A stretch of DNA of 64,000 nucleotides from Amycolatopsis lexingtonensis (GCF_014873755.1 NZ_JADBEG010000001.1:2110501-2174500), one strand, 5' to 3'. Counted from the stretch's first letter, positions 46,698 to 55,332 are shown. Made by a program: numbers and translations. The notes: generated by a model from the sequence alone, not told the origin.

Positions 46698-47531
46698 TCA
46701 GGACGGCCAGAGGATGCGGCGCATCGGCACCGCACCCCGCGCGCGCTTCCGCCACTCGCGCGGATATCCCAGCGAAACCTCTTCGAACCGCACGCCATCG
46801 GCCTCGGTCGTGCGCGGGATGTGCAGGTGCCCGTACACCGCGATCTCCGCGCGGTACCGCACGTGCCAGTCCTCGGTCTTGGTCGAACCGCACCACAGCG
46901 CGAACTCCGGCCAGTACAGCGGCGCGGTCGGGTGGCGGTGCAGCGGCCAGTGCGACATCAGGATCGTGCCGTGGTCCTCGGGGATCGCGTCGAGGCGTTC
47001 GGTGCTGATCTTCAGCCGGTCCGCGCACCACGCCTGCCGGCTCGGGTACGGGTCCGGGTGCAGGAAGTACTCGTCGGTGCAGACGACCCCGGCCTCGCGC
47101 GCCTGGCGCAGGGCCTCCTCCAGGGGCTTGCCCTCGGCCTCCGGGGTCCGCCAGCTGTAGTCGTAGAGCAGGAACAGCGGCGCGATGGTCAGCGGCCGCG
47201 AACCGTGCTCCCAGACCGGGTATTCGTCCTCCGGGGTCAGCACGCCGATCTCGCGGCACCGCTCGACGAGGTGTTCGTAGCGGGCCTGGCCGCGCAGCTG
47301 GCACGGGTCGTTGTTCGTGGTCCACAGCTCGTGGTTGCCCGGCACCCAGACGACCTTCGCGAACCGTTCCCGCAGGGTCTTCAGCGTCCCGATGGTGGCA
47401 TCCGCGCGCTCGGCCACGTCGCCGGCCACGAGCAGCCAGTCGTCCGCCGTCTCGGGGACGACGGAGTCGAGGATCGGGCCGTTGCCCTCGTGGGTCACGT
47501 GGAGGTCGCTGGTGGCGAAGAGGTGTGGCAC
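46698..47531 (-). CDS. Calcineurin-like metallophosphoesterase (PptH-like)
   Basis: 277 aa with the dinuclear-metal motifs in order: SDLHVTHEGN (D.H), GDVAERAD (GD), GNHELWTTN (GNHE), SHWPLHRH and YGHLHIPRTT (GHLH). The sequence around VPGNHELWTTNNDP and FEEVSLGYPREW is very close to what I recall of mycobacterial PptH (Rv2795c), which removes phosphopantetheine from carrier proteins. The partner transferase PptT is not seen nearby, so that activity is a hypothesis. The GTG start at 47529-47531 lies inside the end of the upstream MFS gene. Confidence 0.82.
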   Translation of the reverse strand: MPHLFATSDLHVTHEGNGPILDSVVPETADDWLLVAGDVAERADATIGTLKTLRERFAKVVWVPGNHELWTTNNDPCQLRGQARYEHLVERCREIGVLTPEDEYPVWEHGSRPLTIAPLFLLYDYSWRTPEAEGKPLEEALRQAREAGVVCTDEYFLHPDPYPSRQAWCADRLKISTERLDAIPEDHGTILMSHWPLHRHPTAPLYWPEFALWCGSTKTEDWHVRYRAEIAVYGHLHIPRTTEADGVRFEEVSLGYPREWRKRARGAVPMRRILWPS

Positions 47532-48757
47532 CCCTCCACCGTAGCCACCGCGTTCCCGGGGACTTCGTGAAACCTGCGAATCCGGGACAGCATGAGCACG
47601 CCCGCGAGCACGTAGACACCAGCCTGCACGTCCAGCAGCACCGCGGGCCCGGTCACCGAAACCAAGGTGCCCGCCAGCAGCGCGCCGACGGTCGTGAAGG
47701 TGGCCATCACGGCGAACGTCGTGCTCAGCACCCGCCCGGCCCGTTCCGGCGCGACCACGCTCTGGATCTCCGACAGCACCCCGGCACCGACGACCACGCC
47801 CGGCGCGCCGACGAGGACGAACAACCCGACGTACACGCCCAGAGCGGTCGTCACCGGCGAGAGGTTCCAGATCACCGCGGACAGCACGCCCATCGCGAGC
47901 GATCCCCACCCGAGCAGGGCGGTGGGCGCCACCCGCCGCGCCACGGTCGCCAGCGCGAACCCGGCGGCCAGCCCGCCGATCGCCTGCACGCCCCGCAGCA
48001 GGCCCGCGTCGGCCTCGCTGCCGCCGAGCACGTCGAAGACGTACACCACGAACAGCACCAGGAACATGCCCTGCGCGAGCGACGTGCACACCAGCGCGAG
48101 GCCGGTGCGCCACAGGCGCCGGTTGCGCGTCAGCTCCCGCAGGCCGTCGAGCCAGGCCTGGACGACGGGTTCGCGCACGGCGGCGGGCGCGGGCGCCGTC
48201 ACCCGCCGGAACGGCTTGGCCAGCAGTGCCGCGGCCACCGCGAGGACGGCCAGGTAGCCGGTGATGACGTCGGCGAGCCCGCCGAAGCCCAGCAACGCGC
48301 CGCCCGCCCAGCCGCCGGCGAGCCGGGCGACGCTGCCGTTCACGCTCATCAGCCCGTTGGCCCCGGTCACGTCGGCGACCCCGACCAGCTCCGGGACGAG
48401 CGCGTTGCGCGCCGGCTCGAACACCGACGCCAGCGCCGCCTGGGCGGCCATCACCGCGTAGACCACCGCGACACCGGGCTCGGCCAGCAGCGGGAGCGCC
48501 ACGACGGCGAGCCCGCAGCAGACGCCGAACAGCACCGCGCGGCGGTTCCACCGGTCGGCGACGACGCCGGCGATCGGGCTCAGCAGGACCGCGGGCAGCA
48601 GGCCGAGCACGATGCTCAGCGCCGTCGTCGCGGCGGAACCGGTGCGCTGGAAGACGTAGACCGGCAGCGCCACCTGCAGCATCCATTCGGCCGTCTCGCC
48701 GAAGAACGCCGCCACCCACAGCCGTGCGAACGCGGGCACCCCCAGCAGCTGTTTCAC
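47495..48757 (-). CDS. MFS transporter, drug-efflux type
   Basis: 420 aa with twelve predicted helices; it begins VKQLLGVPAFARLWVAAFFGE and has the loop 2-3 signature as GVVADRWNRRAV. It is similar in layout to macrolide/tetracycline-type exporters of the MFS family. The GTG start overlaps the stop of the ArsR-type regulator gene as GTGA, so regulator and pump form a coupled pair. The last 12 codons overlap the following phosphoesterase start. The transported compound is unknown. Confidence 0.86.
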   Translation of the reverse strand: MKQLLGVPAFARLWVAAFFGETAEWMLQVALPVYVFQRTGSAATTALSIVLGLLPAVLLSPIAGVVADRWNRRAVLFGVCCGLAVVALPLLAEPGVAVVYAVMAAQAALASVFEPARNALVPELVGVADVTGANGLMSVNGSVARLAGGWAGGALLGFGGLADVITGYLAVLAVAAALLAKPFRRVTAPAPAAVREPVVQAWLDGLRELTRNRRLWRTGLALVCTSLAQGMFLVLFVVYVFDVLGGSEADAGLLRGVQAIGGLAAGFALATVARRVAPTALLGWGSLAMGVLSAVIWNLSPVTTALGVYVGLFVLVGAPGVVVGAGVLSEIQSVVAPERAGRVLSTTFAVMATFTTVGALLAGTLVSVTGPAVLLDVQAGVYVLAGVLMLSRIRRFHEVPGNAVATVEGCHTSSPPATST

Positions 48758-49341
48758 GCCTCCGCCTTCCCCGAGTGCTCGATGCGCGGGAACGCGCGGA
48801 GGCCGAGGTGCACCGACCCCGCGTCCGCCGGCGCATCGGTCCGGATCGCGCCGACGTACGGCCGGACCAGCGCGTCGATCGCCTCGGTCAGCCGGGTCAG
48901 CTCCGCGGGCGTGACGCGCAGCGCGTAGGTCGACATCCCGGTCGCGGCGCGCCAGGCGGGATCGAGGTCGTCGAGGGAGTCCAGGTACCGCTGGGTCAGC
49001 TCCTGCTCGTGGCTCAGCGTCGCGCCGACGACGCCGAGCTGCGCGGCCCGGTGCGCCGGGTCGTCGGCCAGCTCCCCCATTTCGAGGCCGACCTGCCGGG
49101 CGCGCCAGGGGCGTTCGCGGCCGTCTTCGGCGTCGGCCCGCTCGACCAGCCCGTACTGCGCGAGCTGCCGCAGGTGCCAGCTGCAGTTGGACGCCGTCGA
49201 GCCGACCGCCTCCGCGCACTCGCTCGCGGTGCGCGGGCCGACGGCGGTCAGGTGGTTGAGCAGCGCCGACCGCAGCGGGTGCGCCAGCGCGCGCAGCAGC
49301 TCGACGTCCTCGATCCGCTTGCGCGGCGGCAGCTCGGCCAT
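48754..49341 (-). CDS. ArsR-like winged-helix regulator of the MFS gene
   Basis: 195 aa. The N-terminal winged helix (ELLRALAHPLRSALLNHL, then SNCSWHLRQLAQYGLV and the wing RERPWRA) is ArsR-like, with a C-terminal helical effector/dimer domain of about 100 residues. The ATG at 49339-49341 is chosen because the DNA just upstream is a dense palindromic operator; an upstream extension would read through it. It is translationally coupled (GTGA) to the MFS gene and likely represses it until a drug binds. Confidence 0.82.
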   Translation of the reverse strand: MAELPPRKRIEDVELLRALAHPLRSALLNHLTAVGPRTASECAEAVGSTASNCSWHLRQLAQYGLVERADAEDGRERPWRARQVGLEMGELADDPAHRAAQLGVVGATLSHEQELTQRYLDSLDDLDPAWRAATGMSTYALRVTPAELTRLTEAIDALVRPYVGAIRTDAPADAGSVHLGLRAFPRIEHSGKAEA

Positions 49342-49355
49342 TGTCGCCCCAAGTC

Positions 49356-49385
49356 TGAAAGAGTTGTTTCGAAAGAATTCTTTCA
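49356..49385. promoter_or_regulatory. Palindromic operator upstream of the ArsR-like gene
   Basis: TGAAAGA ... TCTTTCA arms (49356-49362 and 49379-49385) enclose two nested palindromes, TTTCGAAA (49367-49374) and GAAAGAATTCTTTC (49371-49384). This AT-rich cluster lies 14 bp upstream of the regulator's ATG and about 100 bp from the divergent MarR gene. It suits autoregulation by the ArsR-like protein. Confidence 0.65.
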
Positions 49386-49488
49386 TAGTCGGTCCCGCCT
49401 GCGGGTTTGTCAACCGGCTGCGCTATCGTTCGCTGCGCAGCAGCTGCCCAGGGCAGTGACTGCGCCGTGACCCGACCTTGGATGGACG

Positions 49489-49965
49489 TTGCCCGACCAG
49501 CGCGAACTCGCCACCGCCGCCGCCCTCGCCCTCCCCCGGTTCGTGGGCTCGACCGCGCTCTTCCACGCCGCGGTCGCCGAACGGATGGGCGTCACCCCGA
49601 CCGAGCTGCACTGCCTGCACCTGCTCCACGGCGGCGTCAGCGACTCCCCGACCGAACTCGCGAAGCTGCTCGGGATGTCGACGGGGGCCTTCACCCGGCT
49701 GCTCGACCGGATGGCGCTGCACCGGCTGGCCGAACGCGCGCCGGACCCGGCCGACCGGCGCCGGCTCGTCGTCCGGCCGCTGCCCGACCGGATGGCCGAG
49801 CTCGCCGAGCTCTACGCGCCGATGGCCCGGTTCGTCGGCGAGCGGCTCTCGCGCTTCGACCGCCGCCAGCTGACCGCGCTGCTCGAGTTCCTCACCGACG
49901 GCACCGCGGCCGCCGAGCGGTCGACCGCCGACCTACCGGATGTGACGCAGGCCATAACCCGTTGA
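49489..49965 (+). CDS. MarR-family transcriptional regulator
   Basis: 158 aa with the MarR layout: helices, then the winged helix PTELAKLLGMSTGAFTRLLDRMALHRLAERAPDPADRRRLVVRPL including the D.R wing motif. The start is TTG, with only a weak GGA upstream. Its stop codon overlaps the -35 box of the promoter for the downstream ABC-F gene. A likely MarR operator lies in that promoter, so it probably controls the ABC-F resistance gene and perhaps itself. Confidence 0.84.
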   Translation: MPDQRELATAAALALPRFVGSTALFHAAVAERMGVTPTELHCLHLLHGGVSDSPTELAKLLGMSTGAFTRLLDRMALHRLAERAPDPADRRRLVVRPLPDRMAELAELYAPMARFVGERLSRFDRRQLTALLEFLTDGTAAAERSTADLPDVTQAITR

Positions 49966-50123
49966 CTAACTCTACGGTAGTTGCGTTAACTTGTTCTCAC
50001 TATGAAGAACTGAACCGCGCCCATCCCGCTTCCGAGGCGGCACCCGGTCGAGCATGACGCTCCCGCGTGCCACGACGCCCGGCGGGATATCCGCTTCTTC
50101 TCCTCCGGGCCCGGTGATGCGCA
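49962..50123 (+). promoter_or_regulatory. Promoter, possible MarR operator and putative attenuator leader of the ABC-F gene
   Basis: TTGACT (-35, 49962-49967) and TTAACT (-10, 49986-49991) are 18 bp apart. Between them AACT-N7-AGTT (49968-49982), with CTACGGTAG inside, is a candidate MarR operator. The start site should fall near 49999, next to a three-codon ORF ATG-AAG-AAC-TGA (50002-50013). The leader can form ATCCCGC/GCGGGAT (50023-50029 with 50082-50088) or GCCCGG/CCGGGC (50077-50082 with 50105-50110). The second, close to the ABC-F start, shares bases with the first, so they exclude one another. Confidence 0.5.
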
Positions 50124-51755
50124 ATGTCAACCCTTTTTCCCTTGCAGGCCAAGGACGTCGTCTTCGGCTACGGCACCCGCGTGGTGCTCGACGGCGTCTC
50201 GCTGACCGCGTCGGCCGGGCAGCGGCTCGGCCTCGTCGGCGAGAACGGCACCGGCAAGTCCACCCTGCTGCGCCTGCTCGCCGGGCTCGAAGAACCGCGC
50301 TCCGGCGAGGTGCTTCGCGGCCCCGACGTCGGGTTCCTGCTGCAGGAACTGCCGTTCGGCATGGACGCGACCTTCGCCGACGTGCTCGACGACGCCCTCG
50401 CCGAGATCCGAGCCGCCACCGCCCGCCTCGACGAGCTGACCGCGGCGATGACCGACCGGCCCGACGACGAAGCCGTGCTCGAGGAGTACGGCCGAGTCCT
50501 GGAATGGGCCCAGGCCCACGACCTCTGGGACGCCGACCGCCGCGCGAAGCTCGTCTGCGACGGGCTCGGCCTCGGCGGCGTCGAACCGGACCGGCGGCTC
50601 GGCACGCTCTCGGGAGGGCAGCGGTCCCGGCTCGGGCTGGCCGCGCTGCTCATCCGGCAACCGGCGACGCTCTTGCTGGACGAGCCGACCAACCACCTCG
50701 ACGACTCGGCGATGGCGTTCCTCGAACGCCACCTCGCCGAGCTGACCGGGATAGTCGTGCTGTCCTCGCACGACCGGGTGTTCCTCGACGCCGTCTGCAC
50801 CGACATCGTCGACCTCGACCCGGCCGCGGCGGACCGGCAGGCCGGCGGCGCGGTCCGCTACGGCGGCAGCTACTCCGACTACCTCGGCCACAAGAAGGCC
50901 GAGCGCGCGCGGTGGGAGCAGCGCTACGCCGAAGAACAGGAGGAGCTGAAGGAACTGCGGGAGACCGTCGCGGTCACCGCGCGGAACGTCGCCTACGGCC
51001 GCGGCCCGCGGGACAACGACAAGTTCATCCACCACTTCAAGGGCGCCCGCGTCCAGAAGACGATCTCGCGGCGGGTGCGCGACGCCGAGCAGCGACTGGA
51101 GAACCTGGAACGCGACCAGGTCCGCAAACCGCCGGCGCCGCTGCGGTTCCGGGCGGAGCTCACCGGCCGGGCGGCCGGCGAAGGGCCGGCGATTTCGGTG
51201 CGTGGACTGGAAGTCCCGGGCCGGCTGAGCCTGCCGCGGCTGGACGTCGAGGGTTCGGCGCGGCTGCTCGTCACCGGCGGGAACGGCGCCGGGAAGTCGA
51301 CGCTGCTCTCGGTGCTGGCCGGCCGGCTGGCACCCGCCGCCGGGACGGTCCACTTCGGACACGGCGTGCGGGTCGGCTTGCTGGAGCAGGACGTCGCGTT
51401 CGCCGCACCGGAGCGGACCGCGTCCCGCGTCTACCGGGACGCCCTCGGCGAGGAGGCTCCCCCGCTGAGCCGGCTCGGCCTGCTGGCGTCGCGGGACCTC
51501 CGGCAGCCCGTCGGCGCGCTCTCGGTCGGCCAGCGGCGGCGGCTGGCGCTGGCGATCCTGCTCGCCGAACCGCCGGACGTGCTCCTGCTCGACGAGCCGA
51601 CGAACCACATTTCGCTGACCCTGGCGGAAGCACTGTTCGCGGCCCTGGAGACGGCGCCGGGCGCGGTCGTCATCGCGTCCCACGACCGCTGGCTGCGCCG
51701 CGACTGGTCCGGCGACCACCTCGCCCTGGCCGACGGCCACCCCGCCGCCGTATAG
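50124..51755 (+). CDS. ABC-F family ribosome-protection ATPase (antibiotic-resistance type)
   Basis: 543 aa with two ABC domains and no membrane part. Domain 1 has GENGTGKST at 39-47, the LSGGQRSRLGLAALL signature and LLLDEPTNHLD. Domain 2 has GGNGAGKST, a variant signature LSVGQRRRLALAILL and LLLDEPTNHIS. The two are joined by a long charged linker (YLGHKKAERARWEQRYAEEQ...), the part that reaches the peptidyl-transferase centre in resistance proteins. It resembles actinomycete macrolide/lincosamide/streptogramin determinants (TlrC/OleB/VarM type). The MarR gene and leader upstream suggest drug-induced expression. Confidence 0.88.
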   Translation: MSTLFPLQAKDVVFGYGTRVVLDGVSLTASAGQRLGLVGENGTGKSTLLRLLAGLEEPRSGEVLRGPDVGFLLQELPFGMDATFADVLDDALAEIRAATARLDELTAAMTDRPDDEAVLEEYGRVLEWAQAHDLWDADRRAKLVCDGLGLGGVEPDRRLGTLSGGQRSRLGLAALLIRQPATLLLDEPTNHLDDSAMAFLERHLAELTGIVVLSSHDRVFLDAVCTDIVDLDPAAADRQAGGAVRYGGSYSDYLGHKKAERARWEQRYAEEQEELKELRETVAVTARNVAYGRGPRDNDKFIHHFKGARVQKTISRRVRDAEQRLENLERDQVRKPPAPLRFRAELTGRAAGEGPAISVRGLEVPGRLSLPRLDVEGSARLLVTGGNGAGKSTLLSVLAGRLAPAAGTVHFGHGVRVGLLEQDVAFAAPERTASRVYRDALGEEAPPLSRLGLLASRDLRQPVGALSVGQRRRLALAILLAEPPDVLLLDEPTNHISLTLAEALFAALETAPGAVVIASHDRWLRRDWSGDHLALADGHPAAV

Positions 51756-51765
51756 GCCGTTATAC
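51750..51765. repeat. 16-bp dispersed element GTATAGGCCGTTATAC, copy 4
   Basis: This copy overlaps the ABC-F stop codon (GCC-GTA-TAG) and lies between convergent genes, not at a promoter. It matches the other copies at 15 of 16 positions. The position argues that the element is not only a promoter operator. Confidence 0.65.
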
Positions 51766-51770
51766 AGAAG

Positions 51771-51808
51771 CCAGGAGCGGAGCTTTCACGTGAAAGCTCC
51801 GCTCCTGG
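51771..51808. terminator. Perfect 38-bp palindrome, bidirectional terminator
   Basis: CCAGGAGCGGAGCTTTCAC is followed directly by its exact reverse complement GTGAAAGCTCCGCTCCTGG, with no loop. It lies between the convergent stops of the ABC-F gene and mshC, and immediately after element copy 4. Confidence 0.8.
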
Positions 51809-51811
51809 TCC

Positions 51812-53050
51812 TCAGAGGGCGATGCCGAGGAGGGCGTCGACCGCGATGCGGACGAGGCCCGGGGCCGTGGGGTCGGTGCCGTCGCGACGGAGGGCCTCGG
51901 CAGCCCACGCGTCGATCGCGGCGAGGGCCTTCGGGGTGTCGAGGTCGTCCGACAGGTGGTCGCGCAGCCGGGAGATCGTGTCCTCGGCCGACGGCCCGGT
52001 GGCCAGCGAGACGGCTTCGCGCCAGCGCGCCAGCCGCGTCTCGGCCTCGGCCAGCAGCGAGTCCGTCCAGGGCCGGTCGGCGCGGTAGTGGCCGGCGAAC
52101 AGGGCCAGCCGGATCGCGCCCGGGTCGACCTGGTCGGCCCGCAGCCGCGAGACGAACACCAGGTTGCCGCGGGACTTGGACATCTTCTCGCCGTCGAGGC
52201 CGATCATCCCGGCGTGGACGTAGTGGCGGGCGAACTGGCCGTCCTTGGCCACGGCTTCGGCGTGCGCCGCGCTGTACTCGTGGTGCGGGAAGATCAGGTC
52301 GGACCCGCCGCCCTGGAGGTCGAACCCGAGGCCGAGCCGGTTGACGGCGATCGCGCTGCACTCGATGTGCCAGCCGGGACGGCCGGGACCCAGCTCGGAT
52401 TCCCACGACGGCTCGCCGTCGCGGGCGACGCGCCACAGCAGCGCGTCGAGCGGGTGGCGCTTGCCGGGGCGGTCGGGGTCGCCGCCGCGCTCGGCGAAGA
52501 ACTTCGCCATCGTCGGCTCGTCGTAGTTCGACTCGTAGCCGAACTTGCCGGTCGCCGAGTGGTCGAAGTAGATGTCCGGGAACTCCGGGTCGTCCGCCCG
52601 GTAGGCGGCGCCGTTGGCCAGCAGCTTGGCGATGACCTCGACGATCTCCGGGATGCTCTCCACCGCGCCGACGAACTGCTGCGGCGGGACCACCCGCAGC
52701 GCCGTCATGTCCTCGCGGAACAGCGCCGTCTCGCGCATGCCCAGCACGACCCAGTCGTCCTTGTCCCGCTCGGCCCGCTCCAGCAGCGGCTCGTCGATGT
52801 CCGTCACGTTCTGCACGTAGTGGACGTCGTGGCCGTTGTCCCGCCAGATCCGGTTCACCAGGTCGAAAGCGAGGTACGTCGCGGCGTGCCCCAGATGCGT
52901 CGCGTCGTAGGGCGTGATGCCGCAGACGTACATCCGGGCGGTGGCGCCGGGCGCGGTCGGGCGGATCTGCCCGGTGGCCGTGTCGTGGAGCCGCAGCGGG
53001 CGGGGGGTGCCGGGGATGCGGGGCACGTCGACCGATGACCAAGTCTGCAT
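51812..53050 (-). CDS. mshC: Cysteine:glucosaminyl-inositol ligase MshC (mycothiol synthesis)
   Basis: 412 aa, related to class I cysteinyl-tRNA synthetase but lacking its C-terminal tRNA-binding part. The HIGH-type motif is THLGHA (HLGH at 52-55), KMSKS is at 289-293, and the zinc/cysteine-binding residues Cys43, Cys231 and His256 are present. It joins cysteine to GlcN-inositol with ATP in mycothiol synthesis, the main low-molecular-weight thiol of actinobacteria. The length is close to the roughly 414 aa typical of MshC and shorter than CysS. The start is ATG. Confidence 0.94.
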   Translation of the reverse strand: MQTWSSVDVPRIPGTPRPLRLHDTATGQIRPTAPGATARMYVCGITPYDATHLGHAATYLAFDLVNRIWRDNGHDVHYVQNVTDIDEPLLERAERDKDDWVVLGMRETALFREDMTALRVVPPQQFVGAVESIPEIVEVIAKLLANGAAYRADDPEFPDIYFDHSATGKFGYESNYDEPTMAKFFAERGGDPDRPGKRHPLDALLWRVARDGEPSWESELGPGRPGWHIECSAIAVNRLGLGFDLQGGGSDLIFPHHEYSAAHAEAVAKDGQFARHYVHAGMIGLDGEKMSKSRGNLVFVSRLRADQVDPGAIRLALFAGHYRADRPWTDSLLAEAETRLARWREAVSLATGPSAEDTISRLRDHLSDDLDTPKALAAIDAWAAEALRRDGTDPTAPGLVRIAVDALLGIAL

Positions 53051-53117
53051 ACCCCGACTGTAAGCGCTGCCCCGCACACCCTCCCGCCCGGTGGGACTCC
53101 TCCCCCACGTGGCGGAG

Positions 53118-53879
53118 TCATTCCTCCCGGTGGGCCGCGTTCGCTTCGATGGCGTCACGGATGAACACGCCCACGCCGGGACGCTGCTCGTCGGCCCGGA
53201 CCAGGAACTCCAGCTGCGCCGGCTCGGTGACGTACAACGCCCCGATCCGCCGCTGCGTCTCGTAGGAGCACTCGCCTATCACGCGGGACAGCATCTCCCG
53301 GTGTGCCTCGGCCAGTTCCCCGGCCTCGGGGCTGTCCGGCGCGCCGCCGGCGTCCAGGACGGCGCCGAGCCGCGCCACCCAGTCCTTCCGGGCGGCCTCA
53401 CCGGCCGCCAGGTCCTCTTTCGACGGCGTCGCCGCGCCCCGCCACTCGGGGGTGTGCGCCCACCGGCGGGCGGCTTCCTCCGCATAGCCGTCCGGCTCGC
53501 GGAACCCGCCGAACACTTCGAACTTCTCTTCGGGCGTCAACGCGCTGCCCATGGCTCTCGCCTCCATCACGCGGTCGACGGCCGCGACCATCCGCCCGAG
53601 CTCCCCGATCCGCGCCACCAGCAGCTCCCGCTGCTTTTTCAGGTGCGCGTCGGCGTCGATGCCCGGGTCGTCGACGAGGGTCGCGATCGTCTCGAGGGGA
53701 AAGCCGAGCTCCCGGTAGAACAGGATCCGCTGCAGCCGGTCGAGGTCCTCGCCGGAGTAGCTGCGGTACCCGGACGCGGTCCGCCCGCTCGGGCTGAGCA
53801 GGCCGATCTCGTCGTAGTGGTGCAGCGTCCGGACGGTGATCCCGGCCAGTGCGGCGACCTTGCCCACCGGATGCCCCAT
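53118..53879 (-). CDS. TipA-like MerR regulator with TipAS antibiotic-binding domain
   Basis: 253 aa, the same length I recall for Streptomyces TipAL. The MerR HTH ([37 protein letters not shown]) is followed by a coiled coil (about 75-105) and a C-terminal TipAS domain (about 120-253; [24 protein letters not shown]). TipAS domains bind thiopeptide antibiotics covalently and then activate transcription. The ATG at 53877-53879 has GGAGGGG about 5 nt upstream. It is preceded by a tipA-like promoter and is probably autoactivated. Confidence 0.9.
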   Translation of the reverse strand: MGHPVGKVAALAGITVRTLHHYDEIGLLSPSGRTASGYRSYSGEDLDRLQRILFYRELGFPLETIATLVDDPGIDADAHLKKQRELLVARIGELGRMVAAVDRVMEARAMGSALTPEEKFEVFGGFREPDGYAEEAARRWAHTPEWRGAATPSKEDLAAGEAARKDWVARLGAVLDAGGAPDSPEAGELAEAHREMLSRVIGECSYETQRRIGALYVTEPAQLEFLVRADEQRPGVGVFIRDAIEANAAHREE

Positions 53880-53922
53880 CGTTCCCCTCCTCTTCGGTGG
53901 CCGTTCGGCCCTTGCGACGACC

Positions 53923-53953
53923 ACGGTGCTGCCTGACGCGACGTGAGGGTCAA
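53923..53953 (-). promoter_or_regulatory. tipA-like MerR promoter with 19-bp spacer
   Basis: On the minus strand TTGACC (-35, complement of 53948-53953) and CACCGT (-10, complement of 53923-53928) are 19 bp apart. Between them lies CCTCACGTCGCGTCAGG (53932-53948), an inverted repeat CCT.ACG-N3-CGT.AGG. It closely follows the published tipA promoter as I recall it. MerR proteins act by twisting such long spacers. Confidence 0.72.
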
Positions 53954-54006
53954 GCATCACCCTTCCGCAACCGCCGTCCGGCGGCACGCGCGATTAGCCT
54001 GGCCGG

Positions 54007-55332
54007 ATGATCACCGGGCTCGTCGTCGGCGGCGCGGTCGTCGTGGTCGCGCTGGTCACGGCGGTCGTGCTGGTGCGGCGCCGTCCTCGTCCCCGGTTCG
54101 TCGCCGGCGCCGTCCCGCACGAGCCGATCGCCGCTGTGCCGCGCGCCACACTGCTGCCGAAGATCGACGAGACGTTCCGGACCGGCCGGTTCTGCGTCCT
54201 GCTCGGCCGCGGCGGGGTGGGCAAGACGCACGTCGCCGCCGCCTACGTCCGGGCCGCCCGCTCCCCGGTGGTCTGGGTGGCGGCCGAAGACCCGGCGGCT
54301 CCCGCTCGTGCCTTCGCCGCGCTGGCCCGGGGTTCCGACACCGAAGCGGCCGCCCGCGAGGGCCTGGCGTGGCTCGACGGCCTCGACGACGCCCTCGTCG
54401 TCTTCGACGGCGCGACCGACCCGGACGCGCTCAATCGCTGGCTTCCCGCCCGTGCCCGCGTCCTCGTGACGACGACGGTGCCGGACTTCGAAGTCCTCGG
54501 ACCCACGCTCCCGGTGCCGGCGTTCACCGAGTCCGAAGCCGTCCACTTCCTGCGTGCGCGGTCGGGCCGCGACACCGCCCTGACCGACGTCGTGAGGGAA
54601 CTCGGCGGCCTGCCACTGGCGCTCGCCCAGGCGGGCGGGGTGCTCCGGAGCGGGGGCACCCTCGACCGGCTGCAGCGGATCCCGCCGCTGGAACGGGACC
54701 CGGGCGAAGACCACTCGCCCTGCGTCGAAGACACGACGATAGCGGCATTGCGAGCGGTGGCGGCCCGGGACAGCCGGGCCGCGGCGGTCGCCGAATTGCT
54801 GGCCGTGCTCGGCCCGCCGGGTGTCCGGCTCGCGCTGGTCCACCGGGTGGGCCCGGACCCGGTGGCGGTGGACGCGGCGCTGGCCGGTCTCGCCGCGGCG
54901 TCCCTCACGGAGTCCGACCTCAGCGGCGACGTGGTGACGATGCACCGGCTGACCCGGCGCGCGATCCTCGGCCTGCTGCACACGGAGGACCGGCTGGCCG
55001 CGGCCCTGGATCGGGCGTTCGCCGTGGTGGACGGGGAGGACACCGGGGACCTCGCCAGCCACGCCGCCGCGTTGTGGCGGCACTTCCGGGCCCTGCCGTC
55101 GGCGGAAGCGGGCCCGCGGCTCGGGCCGGTCCTGCGGCTGCGGCGCCGTTCGGTGGACCTGCTCGTGGGCGAGGGCGCGCGCGGGCAGGCCCGTGCGCTC
55201 GGCGTGGAGGTGCTCGCCGACCACGAGGCGTACCTGCCCACCGGTCACGCCGACACGGCCCGCGCCGCGCGATCGCTACACCGGGCAGAGGAAGACCGGG
55301 CGGCCCACGGACGTCACCGACGAGGGCCGTGA
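54007..55332 (+). CDS. Membrane-anchored NB-ARC/STAND-type ATPase
   Basis: 441 aa. An N-terminal helix (about 3-23) with RRRPRPR after it anchors the protein facing the cytosol. The NB-ARC core has P-loop GRGGVGKTH (67-75), Walker B VVFDGA (131-136), a VLVTTT sensor and GLPLAL (201-206), then a winged-helix-like part. The C-terminal 80 residues may hold one TPR-like repeat, much shorter than usual STAND sensors. There is no effector domain, so the membrane helix may be the effector or localiser. It is divergent from the TipA-like gene. The function is unknown; signalling or defence is an inference. Confidence 0.75.
   Translation: MITGLVVGGAVVVVALVTAVVLVRRRPRPRFVAGAVPHEPIAAVPRATLLPKIDETFRTGRFCVLLGRGGVGKTHVAAAYVRAARSPVVWVAAEDPAAPARAFAALARGSDTEAAAREGLAWLDGLDDALVVFDGATDPDALNRWLPARARVLVTTTVPDFEVLGPTLPVPAFTESEAVHFLRARSGRDTALTDVVRELGGLPLALAQAGGVLRSGGTLDRLQRIPPLERDPGEDHSPCVEDTTIAALRAVAARDSRAAAVAELLAVLGPPGVRLALVHRVGPDPVAVDAALAGLAAASLTESDLSGDVVTMHRLTRRAILGLLHTEDRLAAALDRAFAVVDGEDTGDLASHAAALWRHFRALPSAEAGPRLGPVLRLRRRSVDLLVGEGARGQARALGVEVLADHEAYLPTGHADTARAARSLHRAEEDRAAHGRHRRGP

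Noticed and set aside
51812..53050. Calling this gene cysteinyl-tRNA synthetase (cysS)
   Set aside because: Length of 412 aa, absence of the C-terminal anticodon-binding region and the mycothiol-type context fit MshC better.
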